NCBI RefSeq assembly: GCF_023898315.1
Contig: NC_064625.1
Location: 102,906,269-102,970,268, forward strand
Direction: 5' to 3'
Source of the DNA: Schistocerca nitens
Lineage: Eukaryota > Arthropoda > Insecta > Orthoptera > Acrididae
Length of the DNA stretch: 64,000 nt
Below the pieces are notes generated by a model. The model searched no databases. It was not told the DNA's origin and saw only the letters and a program-made list of their open reading frames with translations. Of the stretch, positions 20,324 to 30,985 are shown in pieces (the first letter of the stretch is position 1; every line of letters starts with the position of its first letter). The translations under genes were made by a program, and so were the position numbers.

Positions 20324-21494
20324 CACTACTGCCTATTAAAATTGCTACGCAACGAAGATGGCGTGCTACAGACGCGAAATTCAACCGACAGGAAGAAGAT
20401 GCTGTGATATGCACATGATCAGCGTTTCAGAGCATTCACACAAGATTGGCGCTGGTGGCGACACCTACAACGTGCTGACATAACGAAAGTTTCCAACCGA
20501 TTTCTCATACACAAACAGCAGTTGACGGGTGTTGCATGGTGAAACGTTGTTGTGGTGCCTCGTGTAAGGAGGAAAAATGCGTACCATCACGTTTCCGACT
20601 TGGATAAAGGTCGGATTGTAGCCTATCGCAATTGCGGTTTATCGTATCGCGACATTGCTGCTCGCGTTGGTCGAGATCCAATGACTGTTAGCAGAATATC
20701 GAATCGGTGGGTTCAGGAGGGTAATACGGAACGCCGTGCTGGATCCCAACGGCCTCGTATCACTAGCAGTCGAGATGACAGGCATTTTATCCTCATCGCT
20801 GTAACGGATCGTGCAGCCATGCCTCGATCCCTCAGTCAAGAGATGGGGACGTTTGCAAGACAACAACCATCTGCACCAACAGTTCGACGACGTTTGCAGC
20901 ACCATGGACTATCAGCTCGGAGACCATGGCTGCGGTTGCCCTTGACGCTGCATCACAGACAGGAGAGCCTGCGATGGTGTACTCGACGACGAACCTGGGT
21001 GCACGAACGGCAAAACGTCATTTTTTCGGATGAATCCAGGCTCTGTTTACAGCATCATGATGGTCGCATCCGTATTTGGCGACATCACGGTGAACGCATA
21101 TTGGAAGCGAGTTTTCGTCATCGCCATACTGGCGTATCATCCGGCGTGATGGTATGGGGTGCCGTTGGTTACACGTCTCGGTCACCTCTTGTTCGCACTG
21201 ATGGCACTTTGAACAGTGGACGTTACATTTGGGATGTTACGACCCGTGGCTCTACCCTTCATTTAATCCCTGCGAAACCCTACGTTTCAGCAGAATAATG
21301 CAAGACAGCATGCTGCAGGTCCTGTATGGGCCTTTCTGGATACAAAAAATGTTCGACTGTTGCCGTGGCCAGCCCATTCTCCAGATCTGTTATCAATTGA
21401 AAATGTCTGTCAATGGCGGCCGAGCAACTGGCTCGTCACAATACGCCAGTCACTACTCTTGATGAACTGTGGTATCGTGTTGAAGCTGCATGGG
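20324..21494 (+). mobile_element. Tc1-A element, 5' four-fifths, broken by an inversion
   Basis: Starts after TA (20322-20323) with the TIR CACTACTGCCTATTAAAATT. It matches Tc1-A copies at 36300-37644 and 46315-47870 but stops at about 21494, in the codons for VEAAW. The missing 3' end is found reversed at 23226-23459. Confidence 0.85.
20552..21494 (+). pseudogene. Tc1-A transposase, frameshifted and 3'-separated
   Basis: The N-terminal HTH is intact (KGRIVAYRNCGLSYRDIAAR, then PMTVSRISNRW). A GRPR-like hook and a second HTH follow, then VIFSDESRLCLQHHDGRIR with the first catalytic Asp and GVMVWGAVGYTSRSPL. At about 21228 the frame shifts; the second block reads FQQNNARQHA in another frame (D to N) and the third reads SPDLLSIENV. 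The original protein would be about 347 aa. Confidence 0.85.
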
Positions 21495-21504
21495 TATATA
21501 ATAT

Positions 21505-22570
21505 TTTGCATAAACATTTGAACATGGGAAAACTATCTGCAATATGGGTTCCGCGATTGCTCACGCTTGACCAAAAACGGAATCGGGTGAAGTCAGGTTA
21601 CCCTCCATTTAGAGGCTGTTGCACGCAGCGACCGTTATTTTGAGTTGTAAATAATAGATTTCAGCTATCAGTCGTCCTTTGGAATTTTTAGCAGATCTAG
21701 CGATTTTCAATGCACTATCCATATTTTGGTCAATTCATGTAATGCCTGTAGCTCTGGCTTTGTACACAGTTCAAGGAATACTCATTCCATGGTGTACAAA
21801 GCCAGACCAACAGGCATTACATGCATTGACCAAAATATGGATAGTGCATTGAAAATCGCTAGTTCCTAGCTGAAATCTAGATCTGCTAAAAATTCCAAAG
21901 GACGACTGATAGCTGAAATCTATTATTTACAAATCGTGTGAATTGTTGCAAGGATGGTTTGCAGTTGTTCAGGAAGAATCTGCAGGACTTCAACCGCCGT
22001 TTCCTCTCTCTGGATGAAACGTGGATATATTACTATACTCCTGAGACCAAATAACAGTCTAAACTATGGGTTACCAAGGTAGAATCTGCACCAAAAAAGG
22101 CGAAGACCAGTCATTCGGCCGAAAAGGTTATGGCGACTGTCTTTTTGGATTTGCAAGGAATAATCCTCATCGACTATCTGGAAAAGGGTAAAACTATTAC
22201 AGGGGCATATTATTCATCGTTACTGGACCGTTTGAATACTGAGCTGCAAGAAAAACCCCGGCGATTGTACCGCAAAAAGCCCTTTTCCATCACGACAATG
22301 CACCAGCACACACCTCAGCAGTTGTGGTCGCAAAATTAATGGAAATAGGATTCCAACTCGTTTCACATTCCCCCTATTCTCCAGACTTGACTCCCTCGGA
22401 CTACTGTTTGTTTCCAAATTTGAAGAAATGGCTGGCAGGACAAAGATTTTATTCAAACGAGAAGGCGATTGCAGTAGCTAATAGCTATTTTGCAGACTTG
22501 GATAATTCCTATTATTATGAAGCGATCAACAAATTAGAACAGCGTTGAGCGAAGTGAACAAGGAGCCTAT
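21505..22570 (+). pseudogene. Mariner-A transposase, central and C-terminal part
   Basis: Starts at NILHKHLNMGKLSAIWVPRLL. It is interrupted by an insertion containing a foldback element (to 21932), resumes near 21935 (CCKDGLQLF-like), then LDETWIYYYTPETK with the first catalytic Asp. VMATVFLDLQGIILIDYLEKG follows. After a frameshift near 22300 come HDNAPAHT-like and SPYSPDLTPSDYCLFPNLKK (third Asp). An in-frame stop follows PETK at about 22050. The end of the element with the TIR is at about 22643. Confidence 0.8.
21645..21932. mobile_element. Foldback element with long inverted arms
   Basis: 288 bp, nearly entirely palindromic. The outer arms begin TTGTAAATAATAGATTTCAG and end with its reverse complement. 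The loop is near 21780-21795. Inner parts of the arms (TGCACTATCCATATTTTGG) also match, with one short arm-specific insertion near 21866-21875. Inserted in mariner-A coding sequence, with a possible 10-bp imperfect duplication around AATCGKGTGAA. No coding capacity. Confidence 0.8.
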
Positions 22571-22642
22571 GTCGAAAAGTAAAAAAGGTTTACCACAAAC
22601 ACATAAGTAGTTTTTATTTTTGCACACTGTTCAAACGCCCCT

Positions 22643-23225
22643 CGAATGAGGCGCTCAACTGATTTGCAGTCAACTTCCTTTGTAGGCATATTGCATTTTC
22701 CCAGTATATAACAAATGAACCAAAGTTAATCACGTGCGTTACCTACGTCTGAATCTATGTAATCATTCCGTTTCATATGCCTCACAAATTATTACACCAA
22801 GGTATTCGTATTCGTTGCCTGATTCCAGTGGCGACTCATCGATGCTGCAGTCATAAAATGTAATGGGGCAATGTAGTATGAGTGCAGTCAGAGGTCAAGA
22901 TCTAATATCAGCAGGGCTCAGCATTTTGAGGCCATTGCCCTCCTTCAAGGTCACAGGTGAATTTCCTCTTCGATAAAACATGTGGGACAGTTGTCCTTCC
23001 TATCTTCAAGGTCATGAACCAATGTCCTCTATGAGAAAGGGGCTCTATTGTTCTCCACAAGTCAGTCACCTGGCCCAGCTTCTTTCTCATATAAAAATTC
23101 ACTTACAGAAACAAATCACAACACTAAAAAAAAAATAATTAATGCAGAGTAATGAAATTTTGGGAGGACAGTTGTGTAGCTAATAGATTTACGTGATTAA
23201 CACTGCAGGATCGCAGGTGACTGTA
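22643..23225. repeat. Non-coding DNA duplicated (inverted) at 2417-3218
   Basis: Reverse complement of the block next to the other Tc1-A/mariner-A pair. It lacks the palindromic SINE pair found there and so shows the empty site near 22985. Confidence 0.8.
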
Positions 23226-23459
23226 CGCTACTGGCCACTAAAATTGCTACACCAAGAAGAAATGCAGATCATAAAGGCGTATTCATTGGACAAATATATT
23301 ATACTAGAACTGACATGTGATTACATTTTCACGCAATTTGGGTGCATAGATGCTGAGAAATCAGTACCCAGAACAACCACCTCTGGCCGTCATAACGGCC
23401 TTGATACGCCTGGGCATTGAATCAAACAGAGGTTGGATGGCGTGCACAGGTACAGCTGC
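23226..23459 (-). mobile_element. Tc1-A 3' end, inverted
   Basis: Begins with the TIR CGCTACTGGCCACTAAAATT after TA (23224-23225). It encodes the transposase C-terminus on the minus strand, up to VHAIQPLFDS and the codons just after VEAAW. It supplies the part missing from 20324-21494. Confidence 0.85.
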
Positions 23460-23477
23460 GCAGGCTCTGAATGGAGG

Positions 23478-24066
23478 TTAACCTGACTTCACCCGTTTCC
23501 GTTTTCGGGCAAGCGTGAGCAATCGCGGAACCCATATTGCAGATAGTTTTCCCGTGTTCAAATGTTTATGCAAAATATTAGGTACCCGTTCATTCGAGAT
23601 GCCCACAGCACTAGCAATCTCACACACCTTAGCTCTTCTGTCATCCATCAACATATCACGGATTTTACCAGTGGTTTGTGGAGTCGTGACCTCCACAGGG
23701 CGTCCAGAACGTTCAGCATCACTTGTGCCCATATGGCCACTCCAAAAATTTTGAAACCACTTATAAACTGTTCTAATCGAAGGTGCAGAGTCACCGTAAT
23801 GTTTATCAAGCTTCTCTCTAGTTTCGTGACGTGTTTTGCCTTTCATAAAGTAATGTTTAATCACCAAACGAAATTTTTTTTCGTCCATTTTTTGACAATC
23901 ACTCGACTTCGTTGATTCACACAAATGCCAACCGCAAAGAAATAGACCAATATGGCTGAAACTTGGTGTGCGTTCTTTCCAAAGATGCTACTAACTAAAC
24001 ACGAACTCGATACGCGCCGATGGTGCCATCTCTCGGACTTTGCACAGACTTTTCAAACGCCCCTCA
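23478..24066 (-). pseudogene. Mariner-A N-terminal half with TIR
   Basis: The open frame 23478-23924 encodes two HTH units: FRLVIKHYFMKGKTRHETRE through SIRTVYKWFQNFWSGH, then DDRRAKVCEIASAVGISNER. It then gives VPNILHKHLNTGKLSAIWVP. The element end (AACGCCCCTCA, then TA at 24067-24068) is at 24066. The catalytic half lies in the inverted segment, so this open frame is cut after RVKSG. Confidence 0.85.
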
Positions 24067-24087
24067 TATTACCATCTCGCATAGTGT

Positions 24088-24423
24088 GTGTGTGTCACGT
24101 ATCAATTAACGGCGGATAAGGAACGTATACAAAGTACGATGCCACAAACTGTCACAGGGTGGTTTGGATTGCAGGAGAAGGTCAGGCAGCTGTTGAGAAA
24201 TCCAAACTGGCACAGTAGGCGACACTTGAAGGTAGACGTTAGTTATGCTGTGAAAAAGTTAGAATTTAGAAGTGTTACTGACCGTCTTACGTATCGCTCA
24301 TGTAGGGATCACCAAGACAGTATTGGACTAACTAGAACACTCACAGAGGCATTCAAGGAGTCATTCTTCCTGCAATCTGTACACAGTTGGAACGGGAAAA
24401 AAGCTTCACATGACGTACCATAG
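24088..24423 (+). pseudogene. Possible LINE RT C-terminal fragment
   Basis: A 111-residue frame ends with LTEAFKESFFLQSVHSWN, which resembles the ..AY..SFFPRTI..WN.LP motif after RT in CR1/jockey LINEs (compare 29860-29990). The upstream part has no recognised domain. Confidence 0.4.
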
Positions 24424-24469
24424 TAACTATCTTCTACCATGCACTTCTCTTTATGTAACGAGATGTTGT

Positions 24470-24699
24470 TGCTGTTACGGTCTCCAGTGGTAAGACTGCT
24501 TTGATGTAGCTGTCTACGGTAGTCTGTCCTGTGCAAACCTCTTCATATCTGCATAGTTACTGCAACCCACAGCCATATGAACCAGCTTACTATATTCACC
24601 TCTTGGTCTCTTCTACAATTTTAACCCCCCACACTCTTCCTTTCATTGCCAAATACACGATTCTTCTGTCAACCGATCACTTATTGTAATCATCCAAAT
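24470..24699. other. Unassigned spacer
   Basis: A short segment near 24590-24620 (CTCTTGGTCTCTTCTACAAT, TTTAACCCCCCACACTC) loosely resembles the RTE 3' region but is too diverged to call. Confidence 0.3.
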
Positions 24700-24765
24700 G
24701 GCAAACGTCCCGAGTTCGAGTCTCGGTCCAGCAGACAGTTTTAATCTGCCAGGAAGTTTTATTGT
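24700..24765 (+). mobile_element. tRNA-derived SINE fragment (same family as 2658-2874)
   Basis: Contains GTCCCGAGTTCGAGTCTCGG and then CAGTTTTAATCTGCCAGGAA, matching the arms at 2766-2830. Truncated at both ends. Confidence 0.75.
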
Positions 24766-24879
24766 AGTCATGTTTGCCATAATTTTTTTTCCGCAGTTTG
24801 ATTCAGTATCTCCTGATTACTTACTCGATCTCTCCATCGAATTTCAGCATTTTCCTGTTGATAGCGATGTAATCGACAA

Positions 24880-26300
24880 ATACCAGGTCCCCCTTTTTTT
24901 GCAGTTAAAGCACGATGCATTTGATTCTACATTTCATTTATGATGTAAATGTAAATCTTTGTGTTGTAACGGTGGACACTGATGTTTAAATGTTACTTGA
25001 GTGTCGGGAATCAGATTGTACAGTACACACAATATGGCTAGACACCGATATTTCTGGCAAATAAGCTCGTTGTATGGTAGCGTAGTTGACTGTTACCTGT
25101 GGGTTTGATAGTGGTGAGTCCCCAAACCATCAGAATACTTGATTTCAGTGGCCACCATCGAATCCCGTCAACTGGGTGACTCAATTGGGTGTGTTTTTCA
25201 ATCCAACTACCGTAACTCATGCCCTGGCCGCTACGTGGGTACTGGTGTAGTACAAACCACGACGATTGTAACAAGGTAAAATGTCCAAGAGGTGACAGGT
25301 GCACCTGCCATGAATACCCACCAAAATGAAGCACATTAGTGTTGAGACGAAAAGGGCCTTAACAAAATCAACCACACCCATGGTGAGAGGTGAGGACTCA
25401 CCGAAATCTAGCACACACTGGTGAGAGCAAGGGGACTCACCATCAAGCACACAAACGGTGAGAGGCAAGGGAACTCACCGACATCAAGCACACAAACGGT
25501 GAGAGGCAAGGGAACTCACCGACATCAAGCACACAAACGGTGAGAGGCAAGGGAACTCACCAACATCCAGCACACAAACGGTGAGAGGCAAGGGAACTAA
25601 CCGACATCAAGCACACAAACGGTGAGAGGCAAGGGCACTCACCGACATCAAGCACACAAACGGGGAGAGGCAAGGGGACTCACCGACATCAAGCACACAA
25701 ACTGGGAGAGCAAGGGGGACTCACTGACATCAAGCACACAAATGGTGAGAGGCAAAGGAACTCACCAACATCAAGCACACAAACGGTGAGAGGCAAGGGA
25801 ACTAACCGACATCAAGCACACAAACGGTGAGAGGCAAGGGAACTCACCAACATCCAGCACACAAACGGTGAGAGGCAAGGGCACTCACCGACATCAAGCA
25901 CACAAACGGGGAGAGCAAGGGGGACTCACTGACATCAAGCACACAAATGGTGAGAGCCAAGGAGACTTACTGAAATCAAGCACATCAGTTGTGAGAGGGA
26001 AGGCCACTCACCAAAATCAAGCACACCAAGAGCGAGATTCAAGGACTCACCAAAATCAAGCACATGAATGACGAGAGGTAAGGGGACTCACCAAAATCAG
26101 GCATCCCGATGGGAACAGAAACTATTAAAATTACGTTGTCGCTCATGCATCAAGCTAAACAATGAAATGGGTAAAGATATTGTACTGTACAATAAAATTT
26201 GCAGCACAGCACATTTCGAACATAAATATCAACCGTCAGAACACAATTGTTTACATTTATATTGTAAATGAAATGTAGAATCAAACTGCAAAAACAGGCA
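24880..26300. repeat. Inverted repeat bracketing a minisatellite
   Basis: GATTCTACATTTCATTTATG...TAAATGTAAA at about 24918-24955 is inverted as TTTACATTTATATTGTAAATGAAATGTAGAATC (split by small differences) at about 26249-26283. A GCAG or CTGC is just outside each arm. The arms enclose the 41-bp array. No TSD verified. Confidence 0.55.
25330..26108 (+). repeat. 41-bp minisatellite, about 19 units
   Basis: The consensus unit contains CATCAAGCACACAAAC followed by GGTGAGAGGCAAGGGAACTC. Units at the edges are degenerate and the central ones nearly identical. Groups of variant units recur in the same order (for example CGGGGAGAG then CAAGGGGGACTCACTGACAT at ~25660-25740 and ~25905-25945), so there is higher-order structure. 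Open frames across it are repeat artefacts. Confidence 0.92.
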
Positions 26301-26480
26301 CACTTAATAACTGTCGATTACAGCGCCATGTACTACGAATATAGAACATTCATTTGGGTAAAGCGTACGTATTTTTTGGCGTAGAATCCGAATATGCAAT
26401 AAAAATCTGGCATTCACATTTGAAAATATAAAGTTGACCCAGCCCATGCAAGAGTAGTAGTTAGGAAGTGAACAATTGTA
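26109..26480. other. Unassigned sequence
   Basis: Contains the right arm of the inverted repeat and otherwise no recognised element. Confidence 0.35.
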
Positions 26481-26599
26481 GCACAGACAGATGCGCCTCT
26501 TATTAATATTAAATTTCCACCTACAACTACTGCACTGTAGAGCCTTCTCTAGACTGTCGCACAGATGACAAAATGGTAGGTATCGAAACAGATGACATA

Positions 26600-27194
26600 G
26601 AGATAGAAAAACAAAATCGCTCAAAAGAGGAAAGGCCGCTGGACCTGATGGGATACCAGTTCGATTTTACACAGAGTACGCGAAGGAACTTGCCCCCTTC
26701 TTGCAGCGGTGTACCGTAGGTCTCTCGAAGAGCGTAGCGTTCCAAAACATTGGAAAAGGGCACAGGTCATTCCCGTTTTCAAGAAGGGACGTCGAACAGA
26801 TGTGTAGAACTATAGACCTATATCTGTAACGTCGATCAGTTGTAGAATCTTGGAACACGTATTATGTTCGAGTATAATGACTTTTCTGGAGACTAGAAAT
26901 CTACTCTGTAGGAATCAGCATGGGGTTCGAAAAAGACGGTCATGTGAAACCCAGGTCGCGCTATTCGTCCACGAGACTCAGAGGGCCATAGACACGGGTT
27001 CACAGGTAGATGCCGTGTTTCTTGACTTCCGCAAGGCGTTCGATACAGTTCTCCACAGTCGTTTAATGAACAAAGAAAGGGCATATAGACTATCAGACCA
27101 ATTTGGTGATTGGGTTCTCAATGGAGAGAAGTCTTCCGAAGAAAGAGTGATTTCAGGTGTGCCACAGGGGAGTGTCGTAGGACCGTTGCTATTC

Positions 27195-27249
<55 letters not shown>

Positions 27250-27878
27250 CCTTGTGGATAACATTGGAAGTTCACTGAGGCTTTTTGCAGATGATGCTGT
27301 AGTAAGTATATCGAGAGGTTATAACAATGGAAAATTGTACTGAAATGCAGGAGGATCTGCAACGAATTGACGCATGGTGCAGGTGATGGCAATTGAATCT
27401 CAGTGTAGATAATTCTAATGTGCTGCGAATACATAGAAAAAAAGATCTTTTATCCTTTAGCTATAATAAAGCAGTTCAGCAGCTGGAAGCAGTTAATTCC
27501 GTAAATTATCTGGGAGTAGCCATTAGGAGTGATTTCAAATGGAATGACCATATAAAATTATCGTCGGTGAAGCGGATGCCAGGCTGAGAGTCATTGGAAG
27601 AATCCTAAGGAAATGCAGTCCGAAAACAAAGGAAGTAGGTTACAGTACACTTGTTCGTCCACTGCTTCAATACTGTTCACCGGTGAGGGATCCGTACCAG
27701 ATAGGGTTGATAGAAAGAGAAGATCCAACGGAGAGCAGCGCGCTTCGTTACAGGATCATTTAATAATCGCGAAAGCGATACGGAGATGATAAATAAACTC
27801 CAGTGGAAGACTCTGTAGCTCGGTATGGGCTTTTGTTGAAGTTTCGAGAACATACCTTCACCGAGGAGTCAAGCAGTA
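26600..27878 (+). pseudogene. CR1/L2-like reverse transcriptase, many lesions
   Basis: Recognisable blocks: KAAGPDGIPV at 26630; NQHGVRKRRSCETQ; AVFLDFRKAFDTVLHSRLM (box A Asp); ISGVPQGSVVGPLLFTIYI; then LRLFADDAVV (catalytic DD) after the TA repeat; NYLGVAIRSDFKWNDHI; and LRVIGRILRKCSPKTKE. Several frameshifts occur (about 26760, 26860, 27340, 27580). The (TA)n stretch at 27198-27247 sits exactly between FTIYI and NDL. Confidence 0.8.
27198..27247 (+). repeat. (TA)n microsatellite inside RT coding sequence
   Basis: About 24 TA units. The expected coding sequence here (TTCACAATATACATAAATGA-like, as in related RTs) already contains a short ATATA run, a plausible seed for expansion. Confidence 0.92.
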
Positions 27879-27880
27879 TA

Positions 27881-29854
27881 CACGGTGGTCCATTGATAGC
27901 GACCAGGCCTAATATCTCACGAAATAAGCATCAAACGAAAAAACTACAAAGAACGAAACTCGTCTAGCTTGGAGGGGGAAACCAGATGCGCTATGATTGG
28001 CCCGCTAGATGGCGCTGCCATAAGTCAAACGGATATAAACTGCGTTTTTTCTTTTGGTGGGAACCCCCATTTTTATTACATATTCGTGTAGTACGTAAAG
28101 AAATATGATTGTTTTAGTTGGACCACTTTCTTCGCTTTGTGACAGATGGCGCTGTAATAGTCACAAACGTATAAGTACGTAGCGTCATTCACTAACAGCG
28201 CTAACGTAAACAGGCATAATATGCACTATTTGGCAACGGAAAATCCACGATGGCTGCGTCAAGTGGAACATCAGCGACTTTAGCGGGTATTTGCTTCGTG
28301 ATACATTAGCCGTGTTAAAATGGACCGTTTACCAATTGCGGAAAACGTCGATATCGTGTTGATGTATGGCTATTGTGATCAAAATGCCCAGCGGGCGTGT
28401 GTATGTTCCTCGGTATCCTGGACGACATCATCCAAGTGTCCGGACCGTTCGCCCGATAGTTACGTTATTTAAGGAAACAGGAAGTGTTCAGCCACATGTG
28501 AAACGTCATTCACGACCTGCAACAAATGATGATGCCCAAGTAGGTGTTTTAGCTGCCGTCGCGGCTAATCCACACATCAGTAGCAGACAAATTGCGCGAG
28601 AATCGGGAATCACAAAAACGTCAGTGTTGAGAATGCTACATCAGCATCGATTGCACCCTTACCATATTTCTATGCACAAGGAATTGCACGGTGACGACTT
28701 TGAACGTCGTGTACAGTTCTGCCACTGGGCACAAGAGAAATTACAGGACGATGACAGATTTTTTGCACGCGTTCTATTTAGCGACGAAGCGTCGTTCACC
28801 AACAGCGGTAACGTAAACCGGCATAATATGCACTATTGGGCAACGGAAAATCCACGATGGCTGCAACAAGTGGTACGTCAGCGACCTTGACGGGTTAATA
28901 TATAGAGCGGCATTATGGGAGGAAGGATAACTGGACCCCCATTTTATCGATAGCAATCTAAATGGTGCAATGTATGCTGATTTCCTACGTAATGTTCTAC
29001 CGATGTTACTACAAGATATTTCACTGCATGACAGAATGGCGATGTACTTCCAACATGATGGATGTCCGGCACATAGCTCGCGTGCGGTTGAATAGTATAT
29101 TTCATGACAGGTGCATTGGTCGTGGAAGCATCATACCATGGCCCGCACGTTCACCGGATCTGACGTCCCTGGATTTCTTTCCGTGGGGAAAGTTGAAGGA
29201 TATTTGCTATAGTGATCCACCGACAACGCCTGACAACATGGGTCAGCGCGTTGTCAATGCATGTGCGAACATTACGAAAGGCGAACTACTCGCTGTTGAG
29301 AGGAATGTCGTTACACGTATTGCCAAATGCATTGAGGTTGACGAACATCATTTTGAGCATTTATTGCATTAATGTGGTATTTACAGGTAATCACGCTGTA
29401 ACAGCATGCGTTCTCAGAAATGCTAAGTTCACAAAGGTACATGTATTACATTGGAACAACCGAAATAAAATGTTCAAACGTACCTACGTTCTGTAATTTT
29501 ATTTAAAAAACCTACCTGTTACCAACTGTTCGTCTAAAATTGCGAGCCACATGTTTGTGACTATTACAGCACCATCTGTCACAAAGAGAAAAGAGTCGTC
29601 CCACTAAAACATTCATTTTTCTTTGCGTACTACACGAATACGTAATAAAAATGGGGGTTCCAATTTTTAAAAAAAAAAACAAAAAAAAACGCAGTTGATA
29701 TCCGTTTGACCTACGGCACCGCCATCTAGCGGGCCAATCATAGTGCCATCTGGTTTCCCCCTTCAAGCTAAACAAGTTTCGTTCTTTGTAGTTTTTTCGT
29801 TTGACGCTTATTTCGTGAGATATTTGGCCCGGTCACGATCAGTGGACCACCCTC
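27881..29854 (+). mobile_element. Mariner-like element with ~290-bp TIRs (DD41-type family)
   Basis: Bounded by TA (27879-27880 and 29855-29856). The TIRs begin CGGTGGTCCATTGAT (left) and GGGTGGTCCACTGAT (right, reverse complement) and remain alignable to about 28170 and 29555, much longer than standard mariner TIRs. A broken transposase gene lies on the plus strand. An extra copy of part of that gene lies just inside the left TIR (28193-28286). Confidence 0.85.
28320..29370 (+). pseudogene. DD41-type IS630/Tc1/mariner transposase, broken
   Basis: Starts MDRLPIAENVDIVLMYG at 28320, then shifts frame. An open part (28366-28890) includes ISSRQIARESGITKTSVLRM (HTH), then VLFSDEASFTNSGNVNRHNM with the first Asp and YWATENPRW. 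Later frames contain YFQHDGCPAHSS (second Asp) and WPARSPDLTSLDFFPWGKLK (third Asp). A net deletion between the last two shortens the spacing, so DD41 is inferred from the related element at 38992-39760. The C-terminus ends HHFEHLLH. Confidence 0.75.
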
Positions 29855-30145
29855 TATTGCTCCTTCCTACGTATATCTCGCAAAGAGACCATGAGGATAA
29901 AATCAGAGAGATTAGAGCCCACACAGAGGCATACCGACAATCTTTCTTTCCACGAACAATACGAGACTGGAATAGAAGGGAGAACCGATAGAGGTACTCA
30001 AGGTACCGTTCGCCACACACCGTCAGGTGGCTTGCAGAGTTTGGTGTAGATGCAGATACTTAATTATTTATTTACTTTGTTTTTCGTACGATGCGCCGTT
30101 TACATTTAGTTATCTCAAGCTAAAACACGCTGTCTGCAGTAGGGG

Positions 30146-30985
30146 CAGTCAAACGAAAACAAAGACGGAGATAAAGTAAGTAAACATAGCGCTCTGTATG
30201 AAAATCACTGGCTGTGCTGTGTGCAGTCTGTGGCTAGTTTGCATTGTTGTCTGCCATTGTAGTGTTGGGCAGCGGCAGCTGGATGTGACCAGCGCGTGGC
30301 GTTGCGCAGTTGGAGGTGAGCCGCCAGCAGTGGTGGATGTGGGGAGAGAGATGGCGGAGTTTTGAAATTTGTAAGACTGGATGTCAATTATGACTATTAA
30401 GGTAAATACATTGTTTGTTCTCTATCAAAATCTTTCATTTGCTAACTATGCCTATCAGTAGTTAGTGCCTTCAGTAGTTTGAATCTTTTATTTAGCTGGC
30501 AGTAGTGGCGCTCGCTGTATTGCAGTAGTTCGAGTAACGAAGATTTTTGTGAGGTAAGTGATTTGTGAAAGGTATAGGTTAATTTTAGTCAGGGCCATTC
30601 TTTTGTAGGGATTATTGAAAGTCAGATTGCGTTGCGCTAAAAATATTGTGTGTCAGTTTAAGCACAGTCTTGTATAATTGTTCAAAAGGGGACGTTTCAC
30701 AGGTTATTTCAAAAGTAATCACCATAATTATTAATATATTTATGCGTCAGTGAGACAAGACGGTCAGTGTACTCGTGGAAAAACGTTTTCAGTTGACTAC
30801 GAAACCATTATTGTACCCAAGCGAGAACCTCTTAGTCCGGAGCAAATCGACGCCCCCGAATGTCTTTCGTCAGGGCTCCATAAATATGGAAACCGCATGG
30901 GCAGAAATCGGCACTATATGGAGGATGTAATCTGCTGCAGAGTAGTCGAGACGGTGGACACGCCAGCTCCGGAAAAGTCATGACG
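30146..30985 (-). pseudogene. Mariner-C C-terminal half, reverse copy
   Basis: The end GGGGCAGTCAAACGAAAAC at 30146 is a mariner TIR. The minus strand from 30985 encodes VSTVSTTLQQ, then a decayed SPDLxPCDFHIF region, and SQLKTFFHEYTDRLVSLTHK then YINNYGDYF near 30705-30790. An LTR-1 fragment (30187-30700) is inserted between the C-terminus and the TIR. The N-terminal half is absent. Confidence 0.65.
30187..30700 (-). mobile_element. LTR-1 partial copy
   Basis: The reverse complement begins TGAAACGTCCCC and is collinear with 7069-8217 to the block CAGAGCGCTA, then stops before the usual CTTACA end. It lacks the LTR-2 insertion. Confidence 0.75.

Larger units (their letters stand above)
21495..23477. 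other. Inverted segment joining Tc1-A and mariner-A
   Basis: Read as its reverse complement this segment continues Tc1-A from VEAAW into its 3' end and then the duplicated flank, and continues mariner-A into its N-terminal half at 23478-24066. The block at 2196-3958 keeps exactly that uninverted order and orientation. Both ends carry about 95 bp of inverted duplication (21505-21600 versus 23475-23575, encoding NILHKHLN...RVKSG). Confidence 0.8.
26480..30062 (+). mobile_element. CR1/L2-like LINE, interrupted at 27881-29854
   Basis: The RT coding region starts near 26600 and runs to 27878. It resumes at 29855 with the downstream C-terminal region, and ends at about 30062 in a GGTGTAGATGCAGATA 3' terminus. 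Joining the two sides at TA restores one continuous frame (SSS...YISQRDHEDKIREI...SFFPRTIRDWN). The 5' end is truncated. Confidence 0.8.

Noticed and set aside
25330-26108. CRISPR array
   Set aside because: Units are contiguous with no unique spacers and the sequence is eukaryotic; it is a minisatellite.
25868-26271. Plus-strand frames with repeated THQNQAH-like peptides
   Set aside because: Produced by the 41-bp minisatellite; length 41 is not a multiple of 3, so the peptide pattern drifts and no protein is implied.
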